Positions 22,079 to 31,728 of a stretch of 64,000 bases of DNA are shown here, piece by piece. How positions within the stretch are numbered: position 1 is the first letter of the stretch; every line of letters begins with the position of its first letter. The notes beneath the pieces were generated by a model that had not been told where the DNA came from, did not search any database, and saw only the letters and a list, made by a program, of their open reading frames with translations. Origin of the DNA: Cyrtodaria siliqua (lineage: Eukaryota; Mollusca; Bivalvia; Adapedonta; Hiatellidae); NCBI GenBank assembly GCA_037043455.1, contig JAWPHD010003092.1, forward strand, positions 1 through 64,000, read 5' to 3'. Position numbers and translations under genes: made by a program.

Positions 22079-23029
22079 TTACAATGATTTATATAGTCTG
22101 ATCTCTTTCAGGAAATCTAAAACAAGACTAAAATCTACAGTATCAAATAACTCTCTCATAGTATTAACATTGTAGTACCTTTGACGCATAGGATCAAAGT
22201 CTACACATTCCAATAAGATGTGTTTGACCGTTAACGGTGCAAAGCAGGGTATACATTCTGGTAATTGCTCACCTTGTAATAAATATGTATGAGTATAACG
22301 TGTATGCCCTATCCTGCACCGGGCTAGGACAACTTCCTCTCGACGAATGGGTCTACTAGAAGAACGCCATTCTCCGAGTAACGGTTTAATTGGATGGAGT
22401 TTATTGTTAACTGACAAATCCCAAGCGGCTTGCCAAGAGTTACGAATATATGTGTTAATACAACTTTTAAAATCAGTATAAGGTAATTTGGTATTAGTTA
22501 TATGTAAATCTAATGCTGCCTTAGCAGCACTATCAGCTCTATCATTACCACGTATTCTTACATGGCTTGGAAGCCAGCAGAAAATAATAACATTATCAAT
22601 TATAAGAGAATTGTACTTTTCTAAAAGTTGAAGCACAACTGGGTTATCATGTTTCATTTTACCCAGTGCTTGAAGAGATGAAAGGGAATCAGAAAATATT
22701 ACAAAATGGTCATCATCAGATTCCTGAATATAATTTAAGGCAAGTTCAATTGCCTTAAGTTCAGCTGAAAAGATAGAGGCCTTGTCAGGCAGGCGGCTCT
22801 TTATGCTGTGTTTGTGAACAACAGCTGCTGCAGCTACCTTATCTCCATCTTTAGAGCCATCTGTGTAGATATGTTGAAAGTTACTGTATTTCGATTTAAT
22901 TTCATTAAATTTGCTTTGAAAGACAGTAGGGTCTGTGCTGAATTTGTTATTATTACAAAGATCAAAAATTATTGTTGGTGTTTCCAAAGTCCACGGTGGA
23001 ATTTGTGGTACTTTGTACTTGGCAATCAA
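22079..23029 (-). CDS. LINE RNase H domain and C-terminus
   Basis: 316 open codons. RNase H catalytic signature: HIYTDGSKDGDKVAAAAVV (Asp), FSAELKAIELAL (Glu), VIFSDSLSSLQAL (Asp) and SHVRIRGNDRADSAAK (His/Asp). After it comes a Cys/His segment CRIGHTRYTHTYLL...C..C...TVKHILLEC, typical of I/Jockey-type C-termini. RNase H would remove the RNA strand during cDNA synthesis. This is the best preserved part of the element. Confidence 0.88.
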   Translation of the reverse strand: MIAKYKVPQIPPWTLETPTIIFDLCNNNKFSTDPTVFQSKFNEIKSKYSNFQHIYTDGSKDGDKVAAAAVVHKHSIKSRLPDKASIFSAELKAIELALNYIQESDDDHFVIFSDSLSSLQALGKMKHDNPVVLQLLEKYNSLIIDNVIIFCWLPSHVRIRGNDRADSAAKAALDLHITNTKLPYTDFKSCINTYIRNSWQAAWDLSVNNKLHPIKPLLGEWRSSSRPIRREEVVLARCRIGHTRYTHTYLLQGEQLPECIPCFAPLTVKHILLECVDFDPMRQRYYNVNTMRELFDTVDFSLVLDFLKEIRLYKSL

Positions 23030-23218
23030 ATTTAGGTCGATTTCAGTGTCTCTTAATTTTGGTTTAATACGAAGACCAAATGGTCGAATGGCCTTCGGTT
23101 TTCGATCAAAAAGAGGTTCACAACTAGGATTAAAAACATTATCGAAAGTTGGGTTTGAAGGGTTAGACTTTAATTTAATGGCGTACTGAAGAGCTAATTT
23201 GTCCCGTCTATGAGACAG

Positions 23219-23816
23219 TCATGGTTCATTGGCTTCAACATATAGACTTTCGGCTGGTGATGTACGAAAGGCACCTAAGGCGAGTCGTAATCCATGATTA
23301 TGTATAGGGTCGAGCATCTGCAAGTACGACTTGCGAGTCGATCCAAATACTATCGATCCGTAGTCCAGCTTGGATCTGATAAGAGATCTGTAAAGTCGCA
23401 AGAGGACTTTTCGATCTGCTCCCCAATTAGTGTTTGCAACAACTTTTTAAAAGTAAGTTAAGAGCTTTAAGGCATTTGGCCTTCAAATATTTAAGGTGTG
23501 GTATAAACGTTAATTTACGGTCGAAAATAAGACCAAGGAATTTTATCTCATCCACTACTGGTATTGGTGACCCATCCAGTGTTAGATGAGGGTCTTCATG
23601 ATGTTTACGAAGTTGTCAAAAGTGCATACAATTAGTTTTAGATTTAGAAAATTTAAAACCATTTTCATCAGACCAGGTCTGAAGTTTATTCAGACATTGT
23701 TGTAATTGTCTCTCGATAGTATTCATGTTTTTTGCACGATAACATATAACAAAGTCGTCAACATATAGCGAACAATCCACACCTGGATTGATGCATTTTA
23801 CTATACTGTTAATCTT
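23219..23816 (-). pseudogene. LINE reverse transcriptase, C-terminal half
   Basis: Resumes after the nested insertion with KINSIVKCINPGVDCSLY and the catalytic YVDDF (motif C). It continues with KLQTWSDENGFKFSKSKT, KFLGLIFDRKLTF and MRLYRSLIRSKLDYGSIVFG. A stop and frame change lie near 23405-23450. A stop at 23218-23220 precedes the RNase H part. Confidence 0.75.
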
Positions 23817-25249
23817 AGAAAATTATACTATGTGGACTTGCTATGAAGTTTGTGAAGCACTCATCTTCCTATTAGATAATATTTTCGTCAGGTATGGTAC
23901 CACCGTTTATAGACAAATTGTTGGTATCCCTATGGGTACGAACTGTGCACCACTTGTCGCAGATTGGTTTTTATTTTGCTATGAAAGGGATTTCATGTTG
24001 AGTCTTTCACCAGATACCCAGGCAGATGTTATTGAAGCTTTTAGTGACACCTCTCGGTATCTGGATGACATACTGAACATTGACAACCCTTTCTTTCCAA
24101 CTATGGTTCATAATATTTATCCTAAAGAACTTCGGCTTAATAAAGAAAATATATTTGATAATAACGCTTCTTTTCTTGATTTAGATCTCTCGATTGAAAA
24201 TGGTAAAATAATTAGCAAAATCTATGTCAAGAGAGATGATTTTAATTTTGACATTGTTAATTATCCCCACTTGGATGGGGATGTTCCCCGAGCAACTTCT
24301 TATGGGGTGTATTTGTTCGTTTTTCTAGAGCTTGTACTCGAGTTGAGGACTTCAATATTCGTAATCTTTGTATAACTAAAAAGTTACTCAATCAGGGTTA
24401 CCGTTACCATAAACTTCGTAAAACCTTTGCAAAATTGTATTATCGTAACCCTGATCTTCTTTCCAAATATAAATGTAATTTAAGGACTCTTCTGTGACGA
24501 GGATTATCACAACCTGTCTTCTATGGTGATGTGATTTATAAACTTCGTAAGATTCTTGGTCATGATCATTTTCATACTATCTTTGTTAAACTTGTTAAAA
24601 AGTTTATCAAAAGAGGTTATGACCCTATCATTTTGCAACGTACTGCATGCTTGGTGGGTGACCCTTTTACAGTTCGCCACTATGCTTTCCTCTTTAACTG
24701 TACGATGACCGGACAGGCTGTGGACCCTATGATGACGCCTACCTAAAGCCCATTGGGACGGTGGCGTTTGATGTTTGTCCATGTTCTTTCTTGTCGTGCC
24801 CTTTATGGTGTATTCTCTTACTGCTCTGGCTTCTGCCAAGTCATTGAGTACCTTCATTGTGGCTTTCTAGGCTATTGTTGTTTTGTATTATATTTACACG
24901 AGCATATTTGTGTTTTACTTATATTGCCTACTGATGCTGCCTTGTTGGTTATAGTTTAGATCATGGCGGGGATTACTTTATTTACACTGTCCTGTTTTAA
25001 TGGGATGACAGTAGGGTAAGTGTGAGGTTTGGTGCACCCTAGAACCGGTTTAAACCCCCAGTGGCCTACTTTGCCACTGACCGTTCCAAGGCGGTAGCCC
25101 TATTGTCAACCCTTTTGTGTTTGTGATGTCGTTTGCATTTTTATTGCTTTTGACTTTTCGTTTGTCTGTTTGCGTGTTTATTTTTGTGTTTTGTGGTTGA
25201 CTGTCGTCCTTGAATGCTGCTTTCCCTGTCCGATATTTTTATCCTTCTT
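23817..25249 (+). mobile_element. Retroelement fragment nested in the LINE (Penelope-like, provisional)
   Basis: The LINE protein reads SVTLFNI on one side and KINSIVKC on the other, so about 1.43 kb was inserted between. The insert encodes on the + strand an RT part: VYRQIVGIPMGTNCAPLVAD, SRYLDDILNIDNPFF (catalytic YLDD), IYPKELRLNKEN, ASFLDLDLSIENGKI, then a frame change to TRVEDFNIRNLCITKKLLNQ, a TGA near 24495, and VFYGDVIYKLRKILGHDHF with TMTGQAVDPMM. The G-P-M-G-T/APL-AD/RYLDD pattern recalls Penelope-like RTs; no GIY-YIG nuclease is seen. Its 3' end recurs at 9716-9755. Confidence 0.6.
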
Positions 25250-26240
25250 TATATTAAAAAGTGTGACAGAGAGTATGCTGCCCTGTGGAACACCCATCTC
25301 CTGTTCATGAATATCAGAGAGGGTTGAACCCATTCGGACACGAAATTGTCTATCATCTAAATATTTCTCTATAAAAATGGGTAATCGGCCTCTAAGACCA
25401 AGGTCATGAAGATCATTCATAATACCGTACTTCCATGCGGTACCATAAGCTTTCTCCAAGTCAAAAAATACAGCGACTAGATGTTATTTTTTTATGAAAG
25501 CTTCCCTAATAAATGATTCAAATCGAATGAGATTGTCTGGTGTGCCTCGTTGGCGCCGGAATCCACTTTGATACTTTGTTATCAGCTTGTTGGATTCCAG
25601 GTACCAAACGAGTCTCTCATTAATCATTCGTTCCATGGTTTTACATATACAGCTCGTTAAAGCAATAGGGTGATAATGTATTGGGTCCGTATGATCCTTT
25701 CCATGTTTGGGGACTGGAATAACGATTGATTCCCGCCAAGAATCGGGGAAGTTTCCCGTCACCCAAACCTTATTAAATATATCAAGAAGGGTAGAGAGAC
25801 AGGATTCAGGTAAATGTTTTAGTAATTGATAATGGATATCATCAGGACCAGCTCATGTATCATGAGCCTTTTTAAGGGATTCTCGAAGTTCTTTGAGAGT
25901 GAATAGTTTATTGTATTTCTCCAAGTATTTTGACTTGAAGTTCAGCTTCTTCTGCTCTTTTAGTTTCTTATTTTTCAGAAAATTTGGTTGAAAATTTTCA
26001 GAAGAAGAATTTTTTGAAAAAGTTTCTGCCAAAGTGTCTGTAATATCTTTGACAGATGTTATATCCCCATTATCTGTTTTAAGATGATTTACAGAACTAG
26101 AATTACCTTTACCACTTATTTTCCGGACCATGTCCCATGTCTTATTAAGAGATGAGCGAGAATTCAGCCTAAAGACGTAAGATCTCCAGGATTTCCTCTT
26201 GCTATCCTTAATAGTACGACGGGCTTTCGCACGAAAATTC
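25250..26240 (-). pseudogene. LINE reverse transcriptase, N-terminal half
   Basis: Pieces in several frames: MVRKISGKGNSSSVNHLKTD, NFPDSWRESIVIPVPKHGKD, HPIALTSCICKTMERMINERL, YQSGFRRQRGTPDNLI, then VAVFFDLEKAYGTAW (motif A; the usual AYD is AYG here) and MGVPQGSILSVTLFNI (motif B). It is then cut by the nested insertion at 25249. Confidence 0.8.
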
Positions 26241-27201
26241 TAAAGTTATCTAAATTTGTTTGAGTTGGCCGCAAGTTAAAATTATTTAATGCAGCTTGAC
26301 GATCGGTGACTGCCTTTTTGCAGTCATCGTCGTACCATGGTTTATGTGGGCGTTTAGGATTTGCCGAGGTTTTTGGAATAGTTTGATAAGCTATATCGTG
26401 AAGAGTTTTGGTAAAAAGAGCAGTTGCGTCTTCGACATCCTCGAAAACGGAAGGCTTTAATTGTTCCTCGCAAAGAGATTGAAACGTAGTCCAATCAGCC
26501 TTGCGAAGTTTCCATCGTTGCGTTTTTTCGAGAAGTGGAGGGCCGATATTTTCAAGAAATATGGGGAAGTGGTCACTTCCACAGAGGTCGTCTCCAACTC
26601 TCCACGAAAAATCCATCAAAAGCGTTGGATCGCATATTGTTAAATCAATGGAAGAATGAGAGCCTGTAGCAGGATGTAAATAAGTATGTGATTTATTATT
26701 AAAAAGACACAAATTGTTTTTGGCTAAGAAATCCTCAATTTTCTTGCCTTTATCGTTTATATCTTTACAACCCCAGATGTAGTTGTGTGCATTAAAATCG
26801 CCCAAGAGTATAAAAGGTGATGGCAATTGTGCAACTAGGTGATTTAGATCTTTAGGGTCTAGTGAAGAATTAGATGGTAAATATAAGGAACATATTGTTA
26901 TGACTCTGTGCATAGTAACACTGACCGCAATAGCTTGCAAATTTGTTTTCAACGCAACAGGTCTGTGAGGAATGTTTCGATTAACGATTATCGAAACTCC
27001 ACCAGTCGCCTTGTCCCCGGTATCACAAATATGATTGTATAGTGAGTATTGTTTAAAAGATACCTTATCACATGTCTTCAAGGATGTTTCTTGAAGACAA
27101 AAGGCAATAGGGTTGTGTTCATTTAAAATTAAGCTGATTTCATCATAATTTGGTTTCAAACCTCGACAATTCCATTGAATGATCTTATTAGTTTTACCCA
27201 T
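26164..27201 (-). CDS. LINE APE-type endonuclease domain
   Basis: 345 codons from MGKTNKIIQWNCRGLKPN. Conserved endonuclease motifs are all visible: QWNCRG, CLQET, GGVSIIVN, LGDFNAHNYIWG, SSIDLTICDP and GSDHFPIFLE. The domain nicks target DNA to prime reverse transcription. The final residues from RKPVVLLRIARG are out of frame: a shift near 26240 separates it from the RT part. Confidence 0.85.
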   Translation of the reverse strand: MGKTNKIIQWNCRGLKPNYDEISLILNEHNPIAFCLQETSLKTCDKVSFKQYSLYNHICDTGDKATGGVSIIVNRNIPHRPVALKTNLQAIAVSVTMHRVITICSLYLPSNSSLDPKDLNHLVAQLPSPFILLGDFNAHNYIWGCKDINDKGKKIEDFLAKNNLCLFNNKSHTYLHPATGSHSSIDLTICDPTLLMDFSWRVGDDLCGSDHFPIFLENIGPPLLEKTQRWKLRKADWTTFQSLCEEQLKPSVFEDVEDATALFTKTLHDIAYQTIPKTSANPKRPHKPWYDDDCKKAVTDRQAALNNFNLRPTQTNLDNFRIFVRKPVVLLRIARGNPGDLTSLG

Positions 27202-27263
27202 TATTTAGCGCTAAGGCGATTTTTAATTTTATTTTTATTTTTGGCATTATATTTAGGAGAGCT

Positions 27264-28609
27264 CTAAGGAGACTCAAGCAGCGACATCTCCACTGATGAA
27301 TCCTCCTCCCTGGAAGAAGTCAGCTGAAGTGGCACCTCAACTAACTTTTCATGAGAGGATGGAAGTGGCAGTGCAGCTGCTGGCTCTGAAATGTCCATGA
27401 GCTGTTCGAATTTGTTATGCAGCTCAATAGGGCCGTTAGACACCTTTGGCTGCTCCTTGTGCTCTCTAGTTGGAGAAGCACTAGGCTTTCCAACTTCCTT
27501 AGTTGGAGCAGCACTAGGCCTTCCAACCGAGGAAGTATTAGGCTTCACGACTGGGGAACTACTAGACTTCACAGTCTTAGAAGAGCCCGCTTTCCAATTC
27601 TGAGAAATTGACATGTTCTTGGCATTGCCAGAGCCTGCCGATTTTGTGTTTGATTTAAATGTAAAAGTTTGATTAGGTGAAAAGTTTAATTTTGGTTTGT
27701 TAAGTTGTGTTTGTTGACTTTTGTTTTGATTTGATACTGAGGAAGTATTCTTTGTATTTTGAATTTCTGGCTGTGGTTCGTATTGCGTACTTGCATCCCT
27801 GCATTCTGTGTGTGTTGCTGTTGTTTTGAGAATAGATGCGTAAGAGGTCGGACTTGGAAATTTTATATTTGTCTTCAATCAATTTTCTTGCTTCTGGAAA
27901 GGGAATGTTTTGTGTATATTTAACTGTTATGATTTCTTTTTCTTTTTTAAATTTTTCACATGAATTTTGAATTTGCGTGATGTCCTAGACCGCAGTTGGT
28001 ACATTTGAGGTCGTTAGGACAATCTGATTCGTTATGCTTGAATGCAGACTCGCCACATTTACCACAACGTTCTTCTTTAGTACACCTGGAGGTGCCCAAA
28101 TGCTTGGCAGTTGTAGCAACGTAACGGGTTTGGGATGTAGGCGTCAACATGCAATTGCAGATATGCCACCTTTATTGTTTTTGGTAAGACGGGTGTTGCA
28201 AATGTGAGTATGATAGAATTTTTATTAATAATGTTATCATTCCTCTTTATGGTTATTCGGCGAGCTGCAGTTACCAACTGTGGCGCAAGCTCGTGAATAA
28301 TTTCGTCTTCAGGTACTCCGGAGAGATCCGGGCACCTGATGACGCCTTTGGAGATGTTCATAGAGGTGTGAGGATAGCATTTTACTTTGTTTTGTTTTTT
28401 AATTTTTTAATTTGTTTTACATTTCCAGCAATTGAATGGACAGTTTTCTCGATAACGAAAGGTGACATATCTGTAATAGGTTTTTCCCCGTTTTCCGATT
28501 CGATAATGAGAAAACGAGGAAAGGCTTGATTGATGACTGGTTCCTCAGTATCAGATTCATGTTCTGTTTTTTTCCGTTCGTTAGTAGTTTGTGCGTTTTG
28601 TGATGCCAT
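27264..28609 (-). pseudogene. LINE ORF1, gag-like with zinc knuckles
   Basis: Starts MASQNAQTTNERKKTEHES (28609). The middle holds three CCHC-type knuckles: CYNCQAFGH, CGKCGESAFKHNESDC and CTNCGLGHHANS. The C-terminal part is Ser/Thr/Lys/Pro-rich (27878-27264). Frame changes occur near 28360, 28080 and 27880, so the protein is broken. The expected role is RNA binding and particle formation. Confidence 0.75.
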
Positions 28610-29211
28610 GATGTGGCGTTAGGAATTCATCTTCCACGCTTCTCCCCCACCTCGGAGTCCAACAAGGGGACATTTGCTGTAGATATCCAACAGTCAAAAT
28701 GCCAAGAATACGTGGAAGATATACTCATATAAAGCTAACGCATCAGACCCAACATACCACCAAGCGGACATAACCCCAAAACTAAAAAGTCAAAGAACCG
28801 CACTTATGTTCCGCTTAAAAAGTGGCACGAGTATAGCCATATAGCGTTTTGAAATACATGATTAGCCCGTGCGCCACCGCCATAAAAGACCCTATCTATA
28901 TAATGTTTAAAGTAGAACAATATAAAAGGTAAGTAAGATACAGTGTACTGGTACTGTCTGAATAATAAGGTCGGATCTCTTATAGCTGGCGTGACAAACC
29001 GATTGATCAGATCGGGCCAAATCTGACCGCCCGTCTAGTTGAAGTCCGGACCAAAGTGGTGTGTTGCAACGTGGAGATAACTACCAGATCTCCACGCCAC
29101 TCAACCACCAGGACTCCCTTCTTACATTTCGGGGGGGGGGGGAGGGTCCTACCCCTCTGCTAAGTAACGAGCAGTCGGTTGATTCTTATCACTCCACCAC
29201 CGACTGGGGGA

Positions 29212-29251
29212 TGGTAAAAATATGCATGCTCTGGTAAAAATATGCATGCTC
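29212..29251. repeat. Target-site duplication plus 20-bp tandem copy, 5' side of LINE
   Basis: TGGTAAAAATATG at 29212-29224 is the second target-site copy. It is part of a 20-bp unit (TGGTAAAAATATGCATGCTC) present twice in tandem (29212-29231 and 29232-29251), so the codons for EHAYFYQ occur twice next to the LINE 5' end. Confidence 0.85.
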
Positions 29252-29932
29252 TGGTTTAATGGCAAGCTTGTCATTTTCTTCATTAATACAAATAAACATG
29301 TGTATGACTGCATCTTCTCTTTGATGCAAGTTTGAATGTTTGCTTAAAGATTTAACCTCAACAAGTCCATTGTCTGTAATTCCTGATGATGTATCACAAA
29401 GAGAAACTAACCAGTCTGGACTAGCTACCAAGTATGGGAAGTGTGGACTGACAATTAATCCTATGTCTTGGCCAGACACAATGTAACCTTCTTGCTCTCT
29501 TAGTGTTCTGTACTGAGCAAGAGGCTCTGCTTGTTTTCCCCAATTTGTATGAGCCGAGGTGAAAGGCTTTGGACTGGCTAATCGCTGCAGTAGTTTGTCG
29601 GCTGGAAGTTTAGTACAGTGTGCAATTTCTTTCAAGTTAGATGATGTAAGACGTTTTGATCGTTCAAAGGCCCAAAATTCACCACTAAAACTTTGTCCAA
29701 CAGTATGTTTAGAAATATTCTGCTGTTCTTCTGACGTAGCAACTTTTACATTATTTTCGTAATATTTCAACTCGGCTGCAGTAACATTAAAGGTTTCTTC
29801 AAATGAAACAATTGAACAATTACTTGACTGATTTATATGAGAGCATGAGACTGTTGCTTCAGTCGGAGTACTGTTAGTCTCTGGTACATGATTGTGCACT
29901 GGTTCGAAATTATTTCCCTCCAGAATGTCCAC
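29212..29932 (-). CDS. YqaJ-like exonuclease part of the split gene
   Basis: From ILEGNNFEPVHNHVPETN through WAFERSKRLTSSNLKEIAHC, NWGKQAEPLAQYRTL, IVSPHFPYLVASPDWLVS, GLVEVKSLSKHSNL and KPEHAYFYQ. The order and spacing of G..E, Asp, E-x-K match PD-(D/E)XK nucleases of the YqaJ/RecB-like type, which degrade or process DNA ends. The last catalytic-domain strand (Y..Q.Q) lies beyond the LINE at 21851. Confidence 0.7.
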
Positions 29933-30604
29933 TGATTGCCCTTTTCATAATTATATGAATCCATTTTAATATCTGCAAACCTTATGCATGCCTGCCCTAC
30001 TACTTTTGGTCTGTGCCATGTCTGCAATTTTGAAGTCTGCGACTGAGCTGCAGGTGTAAATTTGTTTCCGGCGCGTTGACAGTCCATGACTTGAAAGAGG
30101 ATTGCAGCAACATGTTTACAAAATCCACCAAAACCGGCTTTGCACATACACCTGGCACCCAGTATAGACCCAGAGTGCTTATCTAAGCAAAGGTGCACAG
30201 GGTATTTACTTTTGGGTTTTGAATTAACAGTTAAAAATCCCTTGTCAAATGATGCAACCACGTCTCCTCGAATAATCATGACTTCGTCATCTACATCAAT
30301 CTTTAACTCTGAACAGATTACTTTGTTCGAATTATAAAAGATCCAACCCTTGTTCCTATGCTTCTGTGCAGCTGACTTTGTTCCATCACACTTAATCAAG
30401 AAATACTGGTAGATGTCACTGTCCTCAATAAGGGGCACATTGTCCAGATAGTTGGTATAGCCAGCAGGTGGTGGGTGGTCCAATATTGCCTGCACAAAAA
30501 CTTGGTGGGAATTGACAGTTTCATCGGTGTATAGTTTTATCGAATTTCTGTCCGAGTTGCTCAAATATTTCTTGTCCCATTTGTTCTGGATATAATGATT
30601 TACT
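29833..30604 (-). CDS. SWIM-domain part of the split gene
   Basis: Reads VNHYIQNKWDKKYLSNSDRN onward. It carries a region with FLIKCDGTKSAAQKHRNKGW and VHLCLDKHSGSILGARC, then the zinc-binding CMCKAGFGGFCKHVAAILF and KVVGQACIRFADIK. The latter continues into the nuclease part after a frame change. No methionine is needed at the start because the exon follows an acceptor at 30605-30606. The codons after about 29945 in this frame are not real. Confidence 0.7.
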
Positions 30605-31728
30605 CTGAAAGTAGACAGAATACAATGTTAACTCCCAGCATTTGATTTTCATGTGCACATGTAATATACAGGCCTGCAACAAAAAAATCAATGATACACC
30701 GATATATTGTGATGCATTTCAATCCAATACACTGTATCAGATCAGCTGTATCGTGATGTAACCGTATAATGACTTTAAAGACATTATTTGAATCGATTTT
30801 GCCACACAAAAACTTATTGCATAGATGCTTTTTCATCATATTTCTTTTGACTAAAGACCTTTTTACAAACCTATAAAGTTCCACAATTTCAACCCAGAAA
30901 CACCAAGACACCGTCAATTACATACTTGATAAACTTCAAGTTGATGGAACATGCTGTTGTGTATAATAAAATAGAAACATTTAAAATAAGAAAAATATAT
31001 TATTACTTTATACAAAAACATCAATTAAGTGAATTTAAAACAATGATGATTAATTAACAGATCTACGGTAGCACAGAGCAGTAATATTTGCAACATGTAT
31101 CACAATGGGTCTTATCACACTACATTACATATTGTGTATTGACAGGTCTGACCTGGGTCCTCGCAATACGCAGCCCTAGTAGATGAATAATAATAATATA
31201 AAGAGGAGATCTTTACACCTATCATCATTCGAGTCCATAATGAAACACATTTATAGAAACACATTTAGTTATATTTACACAATTTACAAACGTACTTCAT
31301 GTGATCGTCCTTTAACGTACTTCAAAAATAATTCATTATCTGCATTACCCAACCCACCCATCATTTAATATGCGAACATTATTTTACCGGGTTCATTGTG
31401 TTAATATAACGCTGTGTCAACGAGAAATTTGACTTCCAACTATTTACCGAGATGGTTTAAGTTATGGGTTATGCGATGTCAAATATACAGACTAAAACAA
31501 TCGGAGTCAACTGTTTACCTTTTTACGAGTTCGGCTTTCTTGCCCGATAGGCTGGCTCCTTTCCTACAATTTAGCCAACGAACAAGTTCAATCTTGGTTA
31601 AAGTTTCGGGCATTTTCCCTCGTAATGATGCCCTAGGAATCAGACTCTCATCAAGATCTGGTTATAAAGCTACAAAAACTCCGGATTGAGTGATTGTTGA
31701 ATTGACTTTCCGCGTTACACAGGTAGGC
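30605..31728. other. AT-rich interval, no gene seen
   Basis: Upstream side of the SWIM-YqaJ exon. It should hold the intron and 5' exon(s) of that gene if they survive, but I find none. Short open frames lack family features. Confidence 0.4.

Larger units (their letters stand above)
21852..29211 (-). mobile_element. Near full-length RNase H-bearing LINE (I/Nimb-like)
   Basis: A 7360-bp insertion, about 5.9 kb without its own nested insert. Order on the - strand: 5' UTR (from 29211, CCCCCAGTCGGTGGTGG), gag-like ORF1 with CCHC knuckles, APE-type endonuclease, reverse transcriptase, RNase H, and a 3' end GTAAAACACCATTCATTC followed by ATTC repeats. ORF1-EN-RT-RNH with a short-repeat tail is typical of the I clade and relatives (Nimb). 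The element sits in the last exon of the SWIM-YqaJ gene with a 13-bp duplication. Several frameshifts make it inactive. Confidence 0.9.
21670..30604 (-). pseudogene. SWIM zinc finger + YqaJ-type exonuclease gene, split by a LINE
   Basis: An exon opens at 30604 after TTTCAG. It encodes an N-terminal part with a SWIM motif (CMCKAGFGGFCKH, C-x-C-x7-C-x-H), then a YqaJ/lambda-exonuclease-like domain with TSSNLKEI, NWGKQAEP (G..E), SPDW (Asp) and VEVKS (Glu-x-Lys). At the codons for AYFYQ a LINE interrupts it. The frame resumes on the far side of the LINE (21851-21670) with IQGQLHICNVNWCNLVIWTP and ends WNRLITTTDHLLFSLHVAIL and a stop. Residues typical of the nuclease core are all present. A one-base frame change occurs near 29933-29945. 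About 520 codons are recoverable; an upstream exon probably exists but I cannot see it. SWIM-YqaJ proteins are multi-copy in invertebrate genomes; their role is unknown to me. Confidence 0.75.

Noticed and set aside
23788..23838. The first codons of the open frame at 23788 as part of the nested RT.
   Set aside because: Up to 23816 this is LINE sequence read on the wrong strand; the nested element starts at about 23817.
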